Part shown: positions 1 through 12,930 of the stretch, one piece after another
Layout: each line of letters opens with the position of its first letter
How positions within the stretch are numbered: the first letter of the stretch is position 1
Assembly: GCA_001695595.3 (NCBI GenBank)
Contig: MBPM02000127.1
Location: forward strand, 1-64,000
Origin: Plasmopara viticola
Lineage: Eukaryota > Oomycota > Peronosporomycetes > Peronosporales > Peronosporaceae
Reading direction: 5' to 3'
Length of the DNA: 64,000 nt
The notes under the pieces: model-generated
Told to the model about the DNA's origin: nothing
The model's input: the letters and a program-made list of their open reading frames with translations, nothing else
Database searches by the model: none
Translations under genes and position numbers: made by a program

Positions 1-21
1 AGCGTGATAGCAGAACTTCAT
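1..21 (-). CDS. GH12-like gene, first seven codons only (cut by window edge)
   Basis: The window opens inside another array unit. Only the ATG (19-21 on the reverse strand) and the next six codons, the start of the signal peptide, are present. The intactness of this copy cannot be judged. Confidence 0.7.
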
Positions 22-1865
22 CGTGGTTGGTATCAGGCTTTTGCGAGGCGAGGCGAATTGCGGAATGAGCAAAAACCGAAGCGAACAGAATGCGATTCCG
101 GTTCAAATTCATTCCTTTATCCCATGGCTCCAGTCAAATGCTTTTTTGCTGTGGTAGATTTCAAAGTTCTTTTTATCAAATCCGACTCTTTATTTATTTT
201 AACAGGCCCTACGAGTACGTGGTATATGATCTGTTCATGGAATGCTACGTTCGGTTGTATTGTTACAGTATTACCGTGTGACAGTAAGATATCAAACTTG
301 GCGAAAAAGATAGTCCCCGACTTGTCAATCAGAGTAATAAAAGGACTACATTTAAAATCTTATTGCAGATGAAATTGACGTGAGTGCATCCAAGTTTTAT
401 CTGTATTAAGATACGTACGACCTATATCGCCATGACATTTTCCACAAAGTTTAGTTGCGTTCTACTACTTCTTAAATTCATTAAATCGCCAAAAGCCGAA
501 CACCACGACGACTACATTGCAGAAGATTGTGGAGGGGATCTTATACCTGACACATTTCCACATCCCTGCAGACAAATTTTGTGTCCACAGACTGATGGGC
601 GTCATCCATTCGCATGGTCGCAAGCTGAGTCTCTATTTTCTAATTGGACAAGCGCAAAAAAAGGCTTATGTAGTATCCTTATCGGTCTTGTTATTGACAA
701 TGACCTTTATTTGATTCAACTTTTGCCATCGCTTCGGAAAGAAAAGCTTCATGCAGTTTGGCTTGATGGTCAAATTGACGCTATGTTTTGTATCCATGAA
801 CGGCATCTGAGTTTCCCTACATTTCTGATAGCCAGAAACATAATATAAAGCACAGCAACCGCAGCCCCTACTTGATATTTCTGAAGTTCTTGAGCAAAAC
901 CTTAAACGCATATGGGACCGTTAGAAGCTTTGTTGTCCGATGGTCCGTGTTCCATATTTGTTTTCGAAAACATGGCGCGTGCTCGAGCTACCTTTGCATG
1001 CTCACATCACAAAGGGCATAAGTTTTGTACGTGAAAGGATCACATCATCTATAATATTATAGCGCACATATTGCAATCTTACACTTAGCATTCCCGTTTT
1101 TAGAAGACGAAATGGGCAACTTAGCAATCAAATGATAAACAGTTGTTCTATGAAGCGGCAAAACGGCCGGAGGAAATTGTGGAAAATGGTGCAACTCCAT
1201 CTACCTCAAGCTGGTAATCGTCATAGATACCCAGCAATTCACACGTAAATGAGCAAGCACATAAAAAAGATGTCTTCCATAAATCTGAGCGTAGAAGCGG
1301 AAAGTCGCTGCCGCAGAAGTCTTGCGTCAAATCGAAGGTCAGACGACTTTACAAGACGAAAAATGTAGGGATCAGGTGTAACCGAGAGAGATCAATTTCC
1401 CCACAAATTGTATGTGTTTACGTATATCATGGAGGTCTTAATCGCCTTTGCGGAAAGCAGTTTCGTGGAAAATTACTTTGCTGAATTAAAGTAGCTATAT
1501 GCTCATCAACTTTCTAGGTGCCCTAAGAAGTAACACTCCGGGAATACATTTAAAGGAATCCCAGTGGCATTTAATAATCTAGGCAGGAGATACACATGCG
1601 AGACAAGGCGACGTGCTATTTAATGTACTTGTATAGACAAAGCCAAAGATACGGGGTGTTCAACGGCATTTGCCGCCTCCACATTATTTCTCCCTAATGG
1701 CAGGGGTTTGCACGAAGTCGAGGCTTAGAATACTTTAAGATAAATACATGCACCGGCAAATAGTTTCGTTAAGAAGGGAAGTGCAAGAACTGAATCTAAG
1801 AAAAAAAGTGTTCACGGCGATTTATTCGCAATTAGCAAGCTTCTAATTCGATTGTCCGGTTTGGA

Positions 1866-2605
1866 TTACTGCACTTTCACGGAAAACGTCCCCACGGTGA
1901 GATCAGCGCTGACGCCGACTGCAACCTGGGTGCTACATTGCACTTTTTGCAAGTACTGATCACTCGATACCACGTTCAGTTCCAACACTTTGTCCAGGAA
2001 GAGTTTCAGGTCGCCATTAAAGTTATCAATCGACGTTTTCGGGACAAAAGAGTACACTTTGTGGTCTGCCGCGTCCCCTTCGTACAGATCGAACTCAACG
2101 TCATCAACCAATAGAACCTGAGCATTAATTGGCTTGCCGGTAGTTGATGTAGGTTTACAATCGCCGTACACAGCAGTCCAAACGTCAATCTCAGTATCGG
2201 AAACTGAGACGTCGAGTGTACCGACGTTCAAGCCAATGGCGACGTTCGAGACCAACTGTCCAGTCGTGTTGTAGGAGTGGTCGAGAGTGGCAGGAATGGT
2301 CTTGATGTCTGAGATTAGCTTTGCGTCGATCTTTGGCTCGGCTATGTCAAACGTCTCGTATTGGTTCGTGTCCGTCTCTTGAGCGCTGGTCCCAACAAGA
2401 TCAATGTGCGTGTGAAAGCCCACACTGTCGTCGTTGGCGAAATCCACGGTCGTGCACTGCTCGCCATTACCAATCTCGGAGCTTTGGGAGATTTGAACGA
2501 TCCATGTTCGACTAGGCCAGATTTTGAATCACAACTTGCCATGGTCAAATGGGCGGTCGAGGCTGCGGCGGCGAGGGCAATACCAGCGTGATAGCAGAAC
2601 TTCAT
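1866..2605 (-). pseudogene. GH12-like secreted protein, copy 2, one frameshift
   Basis: This is a 740-bp copy of the 741-bp array gene. The start at 2605 gives a signal peptide and the start of the mature protein. One base is missing near 2495, just after the Gly-Ser-Phe codons (residues 35-37), so translation from the ATG leaves the GH12 frame. Downstream of the lesion the frame is open to the normal stop at 1866, covering about 193 codons with the GEQC motif, the first catalytic Glu position and the C-terminal beta strands. The same deletion occurs in seven other copies, which points to inheritance from one ancestor rather than independent sequencing errors. Confidence 0.85.
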
Positions 2606-4448
2606 CGTGGTTGGTATCAGGCTTTTGCGAGGCGAGGCGAATTGCGGAATGAGCAAAACCGAAGCGAACAGAATGCGATTCCGGTTCAAATTCATTCCTT
2701 TATCCCATGGCTCCAGTCAAATGCTTTTTTGCTGTGGTAGATTCCAACGTTCTTTTTATCAAATCCGAATCTTTATTTATTTTAACAGGCCCTACGAGTA
2801 CGTGGTATATGATCTGTTCATGGAATGCTACGTTCGGTTGTATTGTGTACAGTATTACCGTGTGACAGTAAGATATCAAACTTGGCGAAAATAGATAGTC
2901 CCCGACTTGTCAATCAGAGTAATAAAAGGACTACATTTAAAATCTTATTGCAGATGAAATTGACGTGAGTGCATCCAAGTTTTATCTGTATTAAGATACG
3001 TACGACCTATATCGCCATGACATTTTCCACAAAGTTTAGTTGCGTTCTACTACTTCTTAAATTCATTAAATCGCCAAAAGCCGAACACCACGACGACTAC
3101 ATTGCAGAAGATTGTGGAGGGGATCTTATACCTGACACATTTCCACATCCCTGCAGACAAATTTTGTGTCCACAGACTGATGGGCGTCATCCATTCGCAT
3201 GGTCGCAAGCTGAGTCTCTATTTTCTAATTGGACAAGCGCAAAAAAAGGCTTATGTAGTATCCTTATCGGTCTTGTTATTGACAATGACCTTTATTTGAT
3301 TCAACTTTTGCCATCGCTTCGGAAAGAAAAGCTTCATGCAGTTTGGCTTGATGGTCAAATTGACGCTATGTTTTGTATCCATGAACGGCATCTGAGTTTC
3401 CCTACATTTCTGATAGCCAGAAACATAATATAAAGCACAGCAACCGCAGCCCCTACTTGATATTTCTGAAGTTCTTGAGCAAAACCTTAAACGCATATGG
3501 GACCGTTAGAAGCTTTGTTGTCCGATGGTCCGTGTTCCATATTTGTTTTCGAAAACATGGCGCGTGCTCGAGCTACCTTTGCATGCTCACATCACAAAGG
3601 GCATAAGTTTTGTACGTGAAAGGATCACATCATCTATAATATTATAGCGCACATATTGCAATCTTACACTTAGCATTCCCGTTTTTAGAAGACGAAATGG
3701 GCAACTTAGCAATCAAATGATAAACAGTTGTTCTATGAAGCGGCAAAACGGCGAGGAAATTGTGGAAAATGGTGCAACTCCATCTACCTCAAGCTGGTAA
3801 TCGTCATAGATACCCAGCAATTCACACGTAAATGAGCAAGCACATAAAAAAGATGTCTTCCATAAATCTGAGCGTAGAAGCGGAAAGTCGCTGCCGCAGA
3901 AGTCTTGCGTCAAATCGAAGGTCAGACGACTTTACAAGACGAAAAATGTAGGGATCAGGTGTAACCGAGAGAGATCAATTTCCCCACAAATTGTATGTGT
4001 TTACGTATATCATGGAGGTCTTAATCGCCTATGCGGAAAGCAGTTTCGTGGAAAATTACTTTGCTGAATTAAAGTAGCTATATGCTCATCAACTTTCTAG
4101 GTGCCCTAAAAAGTAACACTCCGGGAATACATTTAAAGGAATCCCAGTGGCATTTAATAATCTAGGCAGGAGATACACATGCGAGACAAGGCGACGTGCT
4201 ATTTAATGTACTTGTATAGACAAAGCCAAAGATACGGGGTGTTCAACGGCATTTGCCGCCTCCACATTATTTCTCCCTAATGGCAGGGGTTTGCACGAAG
4301 TCGAGGCTTAGAATACTTTAAGATAAATACATGCACCGGCAAATAGTTTCGTTAAGAAGGGAAGTGCAAGAACTGAATCTAAGAAAAAAAGTGTTCACGG
4401 CGATTTATTCGCAATTAGCAAGCTTCTAATTCGATTGTCCGGTTTGGA
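2606..4448. other. Representative inter-gene spacer of the array unit
   Basis: Every unit carries about 1.84 kb between genes. Next to the GH12 start lies the promoter. Beyond it is an intron-like stretch antisense to the gene: GTAAGA at 2868, TTGCAG ending at 2953, 86 bp, preceded by a pyrimidine-rich TTTTAACAG ending at 2788. Then comes an antisense open frame (about 3017-3433 here). The last part, 3500-4448, holds the 3' flank of the next gene. It also has short frames without an ATG, for example 3713-3913, which I do not regard as genes. All parts are almost identical between units, so conservation says nothing about function. Confidence 0.6.
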
Positions 4449-5187
4449 TTACTGCACTTTCACGGAAAACGTCCCCACGGTGAGATCAGCGCTGACGCCG
4501 ACTGCAACCTGGGTGCTACATTGCACTTTTTGCAAGTACTGATCACTCGATACCACGTTCAGTTCCAACACTTTGTCCAGGAAGAGTTTCAGGTCGCCAT
4601 TAAAGTTATCAATCGACGTTTTCGGGACAAAAGAGTACACTTTGTGGTCTGCCGCGTCCCCTTCGTACAGATCGAACTCAACGTTATCAACCAATAGAAC
4701 CTGAGCATTAATTGGCTTGCCGGTAGTTGATGTAGGTTTACAATCGCCGTACACAGCAGTCCAAACGTCAATCTCAGTATCGGAAACTGAGACGTCGAGT
4801 GTACCGACGTTCAAGCCAATGGCGACGTTCGAGACCAACTGTCCAGTCGTGTTGTAGGAGTGGTCGAGAGTGGCAGGAATGGTCTTGATGTCTGAGATTA
4901 GCTTTGCGTCGATCTTTGGCTCGGCTATGTCAAACGTCTCGTATTGGTCGTGTCCGTCTCTTGAGCGCTGGTCCCAACAAGATCAATGTGCGTGTGAAAG
5001 CCCACACTGTCGTCGTTGGCGAAATCCACGGTCGTGCACTGCTCGCCATTACCAATCTCGGAGCTTTGGGAGATTTGAACGATCCATGTTCGACTAGGCC
5101 AGATTTTGAATCACAACTTGCCATGGTCAAATGGGCGGTCGAGGCTGCGGCGGCGAGGGCAATACCAGCGTGATAGCAGAACTTCAT
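4449..5187 (-). pseudogene. GH12-like secreted protein, copy 3, two frameshifts
   Basis: The copy is 739 bp, two bases short. One base is missing near 5076 (the shared lesion after residue 37) and a second near 4947, in the segment encoding the Asn-Gln-Tyr-Glu residues about one third into the protein. The 3' two thirds remain open for 129 codons to the stop at 4449. Both lesions recur in copy 5 at the same relative places, so copies 3 and 5 are sisters. Confidence 0.85.
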
Positions 5188-7023
5188 CGTGGTTGGTATC
5201 AGGCTTTTGCGAGGCGAGGCGAATTGCGGAATGAGCAAAACCGAAGCGAACAGAATGCGATTCCGGTTCAAATTCATTCCTTTATCCCATGGCTCCAGTC
5301 AAATGCTTTTTTGCTGTGGTAGATTCCAACGTTCTTTTTATCAAATCCGAATCTTTATTTATTTTAACAGGCCCTACGAGTACGTGGTATATGATCTGTT
5401 CATGGAATGCTACGTTCGGTTGTATTGTGTACAGTATTACCGTGTGACAGTAAGATATCAAACTTGGCGAAAATAGATAGTCCCCGACTTGTCAATCAGA
5501 GTAATAAAAGGACTACATTTAAAATCTTATTGCAGATGAAATTGACGTGAGTGCATCCAAGTTTTATCTGTATTAAGATACGTACGACCTATATCGCCAT
5601 GACATTTTCCACAAAGTTTAGTTGCGTTCTACTACTTCTTAAATTCATTAAATCGCCAAAAGCCGAACACCACGACGACTACATTGCAGAAGATTGTGGA
5701 GGGGATCTTATACCTGACACATTTCCACATCCCTGCAGACAAATTTTGTGTCCACAGACTGATGGGCGTCATCCATTCGCATGGTCGCAAGCTGAGTCTC
5801 TATTTTCTAATTGGACAAGCGCAAAAAAAGGCTTATGTAGTATCCTTATCGGTCTTGTTATTGACAATGACCTTTATTTGATTCAACTTTTGCCATCGCT
5901 TCGGAAAGAAAAGCTTCATGCAGTTTGGCTTGATGGTCAAATTGACGCTATGTTTTGTATCCATGAACGGCATCTGAGTTTCCCTACATTTCTGATAGCC
6001 AGAAACATAATATAAAGCACAGCAACCGCAGCCCCTACTTGATATTTCTGAAGTTCTTGAGCAAAACCTTAAACGCATATGGGACCGTTAGAAGCTTTGT
6101 TGTCCGATGGTCCGTGTTCCATATTTGTTTTCGAAAACATGGCGCGTGCTCGAGCTACCTTTGCATGCTCACATCACAGAGGGCATAAGTTTTGTACGTG
6201 AAAGGATCACATCATCTATAATATTATAGCGCACATATTGCAATCTTACACTTAGCATTCCCGTTTTTAGAAGACGAAATGGGAAACTTAGCAATCAAAT
6301 GATAAACAGTTGTTCTATGAAGCGGCCAAACGGCCGAGGAAATTGTGGACAATGGTGAAACGCCATCTACCTCAAGCTGGTAATCGTCATAGAAACCCAG
6401 ATATTCACACGTAAATGAGCAAGCACATAAAAAAGATGTCTTCCATAAATCTTAGCGTAGAAGCGGAAAGTCGCTGCCGCAGAAGTCTCGCGTCAAATCG
6501 AAGGTCAGACGACTTTACAAGACGAAAAATGTAGGGATCAGGTGTAACCGAGAGAGATCAATTTCCCCACAAATTGTATGTGTTTACGTATATCACGGAG
6601 GTCTTAATCGCCTATGCGGAAAGCAGTTTCGTGGAAAATTACTTTGCTGAATTAAAGAAGCTATATGCTCATCAACTTTCTAGGTGCCCAAAAAAGTACC
6701 ACTCCGCGGAATACATTTAACGGAATCCCAGTGGCATTTAATAATCTAAGCAGGAGATACACATGCGAGACAAGGCGACGTGCTATTTAATGTACTTGTA
6801 TAGACAAAGCCAAAGATACGGGGTGTTCAACGGCATTTGCCGCCTCCACATTATTTGGCAGGGATTTGCACGAAGTCGAGGCTTAGAATACTTTAAGATA
6901 AATACATGCACCGGCAAATAGTTTCGTTAAGAAGGGAAGTGCAAGAACTGAATCTAAGAAAAAAAGTGTTCACGGCGATTTATTCGCAATTAGCAAGCTT
7001 CTAATTCGATTGTCCGGTTTGGA

Positions 7024-7763
7024 TTACTGCACTTTCACGGAAAACGTCCCCACGGTGAGATCAGCGCTGACGCCGACTGCAACCTGGGTGCTACATTGCA
7101 CTTTTTGCAAGTACTGATCACTCGATACCACGTTCAGTTCCAACACTTTGTCCAGGAAGAGTTTCAGGTCGCCATTAAAGTTATCAATCGACGTTTTCGG
7201 GACAAAAGAGTACACTTTGTGGTCTGCCGCGTCCCCTTCGTACAGATCGAACTCAACGTCATCAACCAATAGAACCTGAGCATTAATTGGCTTGCCGGTA
7301 GTTGATGTAGGTTTACAATCGCCGTACACAGCAGTCCAAACGTCAATCTCAGTATCGGAAACTGAGACGTCGAGTGTACCGACGTTCAAGCCAATGGCGA
7401 CGTTCGAGACCAACTGTCCAGTCGTGTTGTAGGAGTGGTCGAGAGTGGCAGGGATGGTCTTGATGTCTGAGATTAGCTTTGCGTCGATCTTTGGCTCGGC
7501 TATGTCAAACGTCTCGTATTGGTTCGTGTCCGTCTCTTGAGTGCTGGTCCCAACAAGATCAATGTGCGTGTGAAAGCCCACACTGTCGTCGTTGGCGAAA
7601 TCCACGGTCGTGCACTGCTCGCCATTACCAATCTCGGAGCTTTGGGAGATTTGAACGATCCATGTTCGACTAGGCCAGATTTTGAATCACAACTTGCCAT
7701 GGTCAAATGGGCGGTCGAGGCTGCGGCGGCGAGGGCAATACCAGCGTGATAGCAGAACTTCAT
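7024..7763 (-). pseudogene. GH12-like secreted protein, copy 4, one frameshift
   Basis: A 740-bp copy with the shared one-base deletion near 7653. Otherwise the frame runs to the stop at 7024. It resembles copy 2 more than its direct neighbours, in line with dimer duplication. It carries the Thr variant (Ser-Thr-Gln-Glu-Thr) where copy 2 has Ala; right-arm copies 7 and 12 share this Thr, so variants are shuffled between the arms. Confidence 0.85.
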
Positions 7764-8174
7764 CGTGGTTGGTATCAGGCTTTTGCGAGGCGAGGCGAAT
7801 TGCGGAATGAGCAAAACCGAAGCGAACAGAATGCGATTCCGGTTCAAATTCATTCCTTTATCCCATGGCTCCAGTCAAATGCTTTTTTGCTGTGGTAGAT
7901 TCCAACGTTCTTTTTATCAAATCCGAATCTTTATTTATTTTAACAGGCCCTACGAGTACGTGGTATATGATCTGTTCATGGAATGCTACGTTCGGTTGTA
8001 TTGTGTACAGTATTACCGTGTGACAGTAAGATATCAAACTTGGCGAAAATAGATAGTCCCCGACTTGTCAATCAGAGTAATAAAAGGACTACATTTAAAA
8101 TCTTATTGCAGATGAAATTGACGTGAGTGCATCCAAGTTTTATCTGTATTAAGATACGTACGACCTATATCGCC

Positions 8175-8765
8175 ATGACATTTTCCACAAAGTTTAGTTG
8201 CGTTCTACTACTTCTTAAATTCATTAAATCGCCAAAAGCCGAACACCACGACGACTACATTGCAGAAGATTGTGGAGGGGATCTTATACCTGACACATTT
8301 CCACATCCCTGCAGACAAATTTTGTGTCCACAGACTGATGGGCGTCATCCATTCGCATGGTCGCAAGCTGAGTCTCTATTTTCTAATTGGACAAGCGCAA
8401 AAAAAGGCTTATGTAGTATCCTTATCGGTCTTGTTATTGACAATGACCTTTATTTGATTCAACTTTTGCCATCGCTTCGGAAAGAAAAGCTTCATGCAGT
8501 TTGGCTTGATGGTCAAATTGACGCTATGTTTTGTATCCATGAACGGCATCTGAGTTTCCCTACATTTTCTGATAGCCAGAAACATAATATAAAGCACAGC
8601 AACCGCAGCCCCTACTTGATATTTCTGAAGTTCTTGAGCAAAACCTTAAACGCATATGGGACCGTTAGAAGCTTTGTTGTCCGATGGTCCGTGTTCCATA
8701 TTTGTTTTCGAAAACATGGCGCGTGCTCGAGCTACCTTTGCATGCTCACATCACAAAGGGCATAA
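8175..8765 (+). other. Recurrent antisense open frame in each array unit (uncertain gene)
   Basis: On the strand opposite to the GH12-like genes each unit holds an open frame, 196 codons from the first ATG (MTFSTKFSCVLLLLKF start). The N-terminus is hydrophobic, followed by a cysteine-containing stretch (EDCGGDL, HPCRQILC), so it could be a small secreted protein. The same frame occurs at 10758-11348 (+), 17884-18474 (-), 20465-21055 (-), 23047-23637 (-) and 25616-26227 (-). In units near the left edge one T is missing in the 3' part and the frame ends earlier. I recognise no family. The array is too homogeneous for conservation to prove coding, and part of the region overlaps intron-like sequence, so this may be chance. 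Confidence 0.2.
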
Positions 8766-9607
8766 GTTTTGTACGTGAAAGGATCACATCATCTATAATA
8801 TTATAGCGCACATATTGCAATCTTACACTTAGCATTCCCGTTTTTAGAAGACGAAATGGGCAACTTAGCAATCAAATGATAAACAGTTGTTCTATGAAGC
8901 GGCAAAACGGCGAGGAAATTGTGGAAAATGGTGCAACTCCATCTACCTCAAGCTGGTAATCGTCATAGATACCCAGCAATTCACACGTAAATGAGCAAGC
9001 ACATAAAAAAGATGTCTTCCATAAATCTGAGCGTAGAAGCGGAAAGTCGCTGCCGCAGAAGTCTTGCGTCAAATCGAAGGTCAGACGACTTTACAAGACG
9101 AAAAATGTAGGGATCAGGTGTAACCGAGAGAGATCAATTTCCCCACAAATTGTATGTGTTTACGTATATCATGGAGGTCTTAATCGCCTATGCGGAAAGC
9201 AGTTTCGTGGAAAATTACTTTGCTGAATTAAAGTAGCTATATGCTCATCAACTTTCTAGGTGCCCTAAAAAGTAACACTCCGGGAATACATTTAAAGGAA
9301 TCCCAGTGGCATTTAATAATCTAGGCAGGAGATACACATGCGAGACAAGGCGACGTGCTATTTAATGTACTTGTATAGACAAAGCCAAAGATACGGGGTG
9401 TTCAACGGCATTTGCCGCCTCCACATTATTTCTCCCTAATGGCAGGGGTTTGCACGAAGTCGAGGCTTAGAATACTTTAAGATAAATACATGCACCGGCA
9501 AATAGTTTCGTTAAGAAGGGAAGTGCAAGAACTGAATCTAAGAAAAAAAGTGTTCACGGCGATTTATTCGCAATTAGCAAGCTTCTAATTCGATTGTCCG
9601 GTTTGGA

Positions 9608-10346
9608 TTACTGCACTTTCACGGAAAACGTCCCCACGGTGAGATCAGCGCTGACGCCGACTGCAACCTGGGTGCTACATTGCACTTTTTGCAAGTACTG
9701 ATCACTCGATACCACGTTCAGTTCCAACACTTTGTCCAGGAAGAGTTTCAGGTCGCCATTAAAGTTATCAATCGACGTTTTCGGGACAAAAGAGTACACT
9801 TTGTGGTCTGCCGCGTCCCCTTCGTACAGATCGAACTCAACGTTATCAACCAATAGAACCTGAGCATTAATTGGCTTGCCGGTAGTTGATGTAGGTTTAC
9901 AATCGCCGTACACAGCAGTCCAAACGTCAATCTCAGTATCGGAAACTGAGACGTCGAGTGTACCGACGTTCATGCCAATGGCGACGTTCGAGACCAACTG
10001 TCCAGTCGTGTTGTAGGAGTGGTCGAGAGTGGCAGGAATGGTCTTGATGTCCGAGATTAGCTTTGCGTCGATCTTTGGCTCGGCTATGTCAAACGTCTCG
10101 TATTGGTCGTGTCCGTCTCTTGAGCGCTGGTCCCAACAAGATCAATGTGCGTGTGAAAGCCCACACTGTCGTCGTTGGCGAAATCCACGGTCGTGCACTG
10201 CTCGCCATTACCAATCTCGGAGCTTTGGGAGATTTGAACGATCCATGTTCGACTAGGCCAGATTTTGAATCACAACTTGCCATGGTCAAATGGGCGGTCG
10301 AGGCTGCGGCGGCGAGGGCAATACCAGCGTGATAGCAGAACTTCAT
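9608..10346 (-). pseudogene. GH12-like secreted protein, copy 5, two frameshifts
   Basis: A 739-bp copy with the same two single-base deletions as copy 3, near 10235 and 10106. It differs by a Leu to Met change after Ile-Gly, at the Asn-Val-Gly segment before the first catalytic strand. That Met also occurs in copy 8 of the opposite arm. Shared private variants in opposite arms suggest exchange or a common parent for the two arms. Confidence 0.85.
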
Positions 10347-12190
10347 CGTGGTTGGTATCAGGCTTTTGCGAGGCGAGGCGAATTGCGGAATGAGCAAAAC
10401 CGAAGCGAACAGAATGCGATTCCGGTTCAAATTCATTCCTTTATCCCATGGCTCCAGTCAAATGCTTTTTTGCTGTGGTAGATTCCAACGTTCTTTTTAT
10501 CAAATCCGAATCTTTATTTATTTTAACAGGCCCTACGAGTACGTGGTATATGATCTGTTCATGGAATGCTACGTTCGGTTGTATTGTGTACAGTATTACC
10601 GTGTGACAGTAAGATATCAAACTTGGCGAAAATAGATAGTCCCCGACTTGTCAATCAGAGTAATAAAAGGACTACATTTAAAATCTTATTGCAGATGAAA
10701 TTGACGTGAGTGCATCCAAGTTTTATCTGTATTAAGATACGTACGACCTATATCGCCATGACATTTTCCACAAAGTTTAGTTGCGTTCTACTACTTCTTA
10801 AATTCATTAAATCGCCAAAAGCCGAACACCACGACGACTACATTGCAGAAGATTGTGGAGGGGATCTTATACCTGACACATTTCCACATCCCTGCAGACA
10901 AATTTTGTGTCCACAGACTGATGGGCGTCATCCATTCGCATGGTCGCAAGCTGAGTCTCTATTTTCTAATTGGACAAGCGCAAAAAAAGGCTTATGTAGT
11001 ATCCTTATCGGTCTTGTTATTGACAATGACCTTTATTTGATTCAACTTTTGCCATCGCTTCGGAAAGAAAAGCTTCATGCAGTTTGGCTTGATGGTCAAA
11101 TTGACGCTATGTTTTGTATCCATGAACGGCATCTGAGTTTCCCTACATTTTCTGATAGCCAGAAACATAATATAAAGCACAGCAACCGCAGCCCCTACTT
11201 GATATTTCTGAAGTTCTTGAGCAAAACCTTAAACGCATATGGGACCGTTAGAAGCTTTGTTGTCCGATGGTCCGTGTTCCATATTTGTTTTCGAAAACAT
11301 GGCGCGTGCTCGAGCTACCTTTGCATGCTCACATCACAAAGGGCATAAGTTTTGTACGTGAAAGGATCACATCATCTATAATATTATAGCGCACATATTG
11401 CAATCTTACACTTAGCATTCCCGTTTTTAGAAGACGAAATGGGCAACTTAGCAATCAAATGATAAACAGTTGTTCTATGAAGCGGCAAAACGGCGAGGAA
11501 ATTGTGGAAAATGGTGCAACTCCATCTACCTCAAGCTGGTAATCGTCATAGATACCCAGCAATTCACACGTAAATGAGCAAGCACATAAAAAAGATGTCT
11601 TCCATAAATCTGAGCGTAGAAGCGGAAAGTCGCTGCCGCAGAAGTCTTGCGTCAAATCGAAGGTCAGACGACTTTACAAGACGAAAAATGTAGGGATCAG
11701 GTGTAACCGAGAGAGATCAATTTCCCCACAAATTGTATGTGTTTACGTATATCATGGAGGTCTTAATCGCCTATGCGGAAAGCAGTTTCGTGGAAAATTA
11801 CTTTGCTGAATTAAAGTAGCTATATGCTCATCAACTTTCTAGGTGCCCTAAAAAGTAACACTCCGGGAATACATTTAAAGGAATCCCAGTGGCATTTAAT
11901 AATCTAGGCAGGAGATACACATGCGAGACAAGGCGACGTGCTATTTAATGTACTTGTATAGACAAAGCCAAAGATACGGGGTGTTCAACGGCATTTGCCG
12001 CCTCCACATTATTTCTCCCTAATGGCAGGGGTTTGCACGAAGTCGAGGCTTAGAATACTTTAAGATAAATACATGCACCGGCAAATAGTTTCGTTAAGAA
12101 GGGAAGTGCAAGAACTGAATCTAAGAAAAAAAGTGTTCACGGCGATTTATTCGCAATTAGCAAGCTTCTAATTCGATTGTCCGGTTTGGA

Positions 12191-12930
12191 TTACTGCACT
12201 TTCACGGAAAACGTCCCCACGGTGAGATCAGCGCTGACGCCGACTGCAACCTGGGTGCTACATTGCACTTTTTGCAAGTACTGATCACTCGATACCACGT
12301 TCAGTTCCAACACTTTGTCCAGGAAGAGTTTCAGGTCGCCATTAAAGTTATCAATCGACGTTTTCGGGACAAAAGAGTACACTTTGTGGTCTGCCGCGTC
12401 CCCTTCGTACAGATCGAACTCAACGTCATCAACCAATAGAACCTGAGCATTAATTGGCTTGCCGGTAGTTGATGTAGGTTTACAATCGCCGTACACAGCA
12501 GTCCAAACGTCAATCTCAGTATCGGAAACTGAGACGTCGAGTGTACCGACGTTCAAGCCAATGGCGACGTTCGAGACCAACTGTCCAGTCGTGTTGTAGG
12601 AGTGGTCGAGAGTGGCAGGAATGGTCTTGATGTCCGAGATTAGCTTTGCGTCGATCTTTGGCTCGGCTATGTCAAACGTCTCGTATTGGGTCGTGTCCGT
12701 CTCTTGAGCGCTGGTCCCAACAAGATCAATGTGCGTGTGAAAGCCCACACTGTCGTCGTTGGCGAAATCCACGGTCGTGCACTGCTCGCCATTACCAATC
12801 TCGGAGCTTTGGGAGATTTTGAACGATCCATGTTCGACTAGGCCAGATTTGAATCACAACTTGCCATGGTCAAATGGGCGGTCGAGGCTGCGGCGGCGAG
12901 GGCAATACCAGCGTGATAGCAGAACTTCAT
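12191..12930 (-). pseudogene. GH12-like secreted protein, copy 6, distinct frameshift
   Basis: The innermost gene of the left arm. It lacks the common lesion and reads Lys instead of Gln at residue 38, in frame. A different one-base deletion lies near 12850, in the T run about 28 codons after the ATG, so translation stops soon after the signal peptide. The remaining 193 codons are open. Its upstream region runs to 13375, where the Copia element begins. Confidence 0.85.

Noticed and set aside
2789..2967. Possible similarity of the intron-like segment to the C-terminus of a retromer subunit (VPS35)
   Set aside because: A short resemblance in an aromatic-rich stretch followed by Asp-Glu-Ile did not extend into neighbouring sequence, so it is probably chance.
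3713..3913. Frame of 60-90 codons in the unit spacer, repeated in most units
   Set aside because: It lacks an ATG at its start, it varies in length through indels between units, and the array is so uniform that persistence is no evidence of coding.
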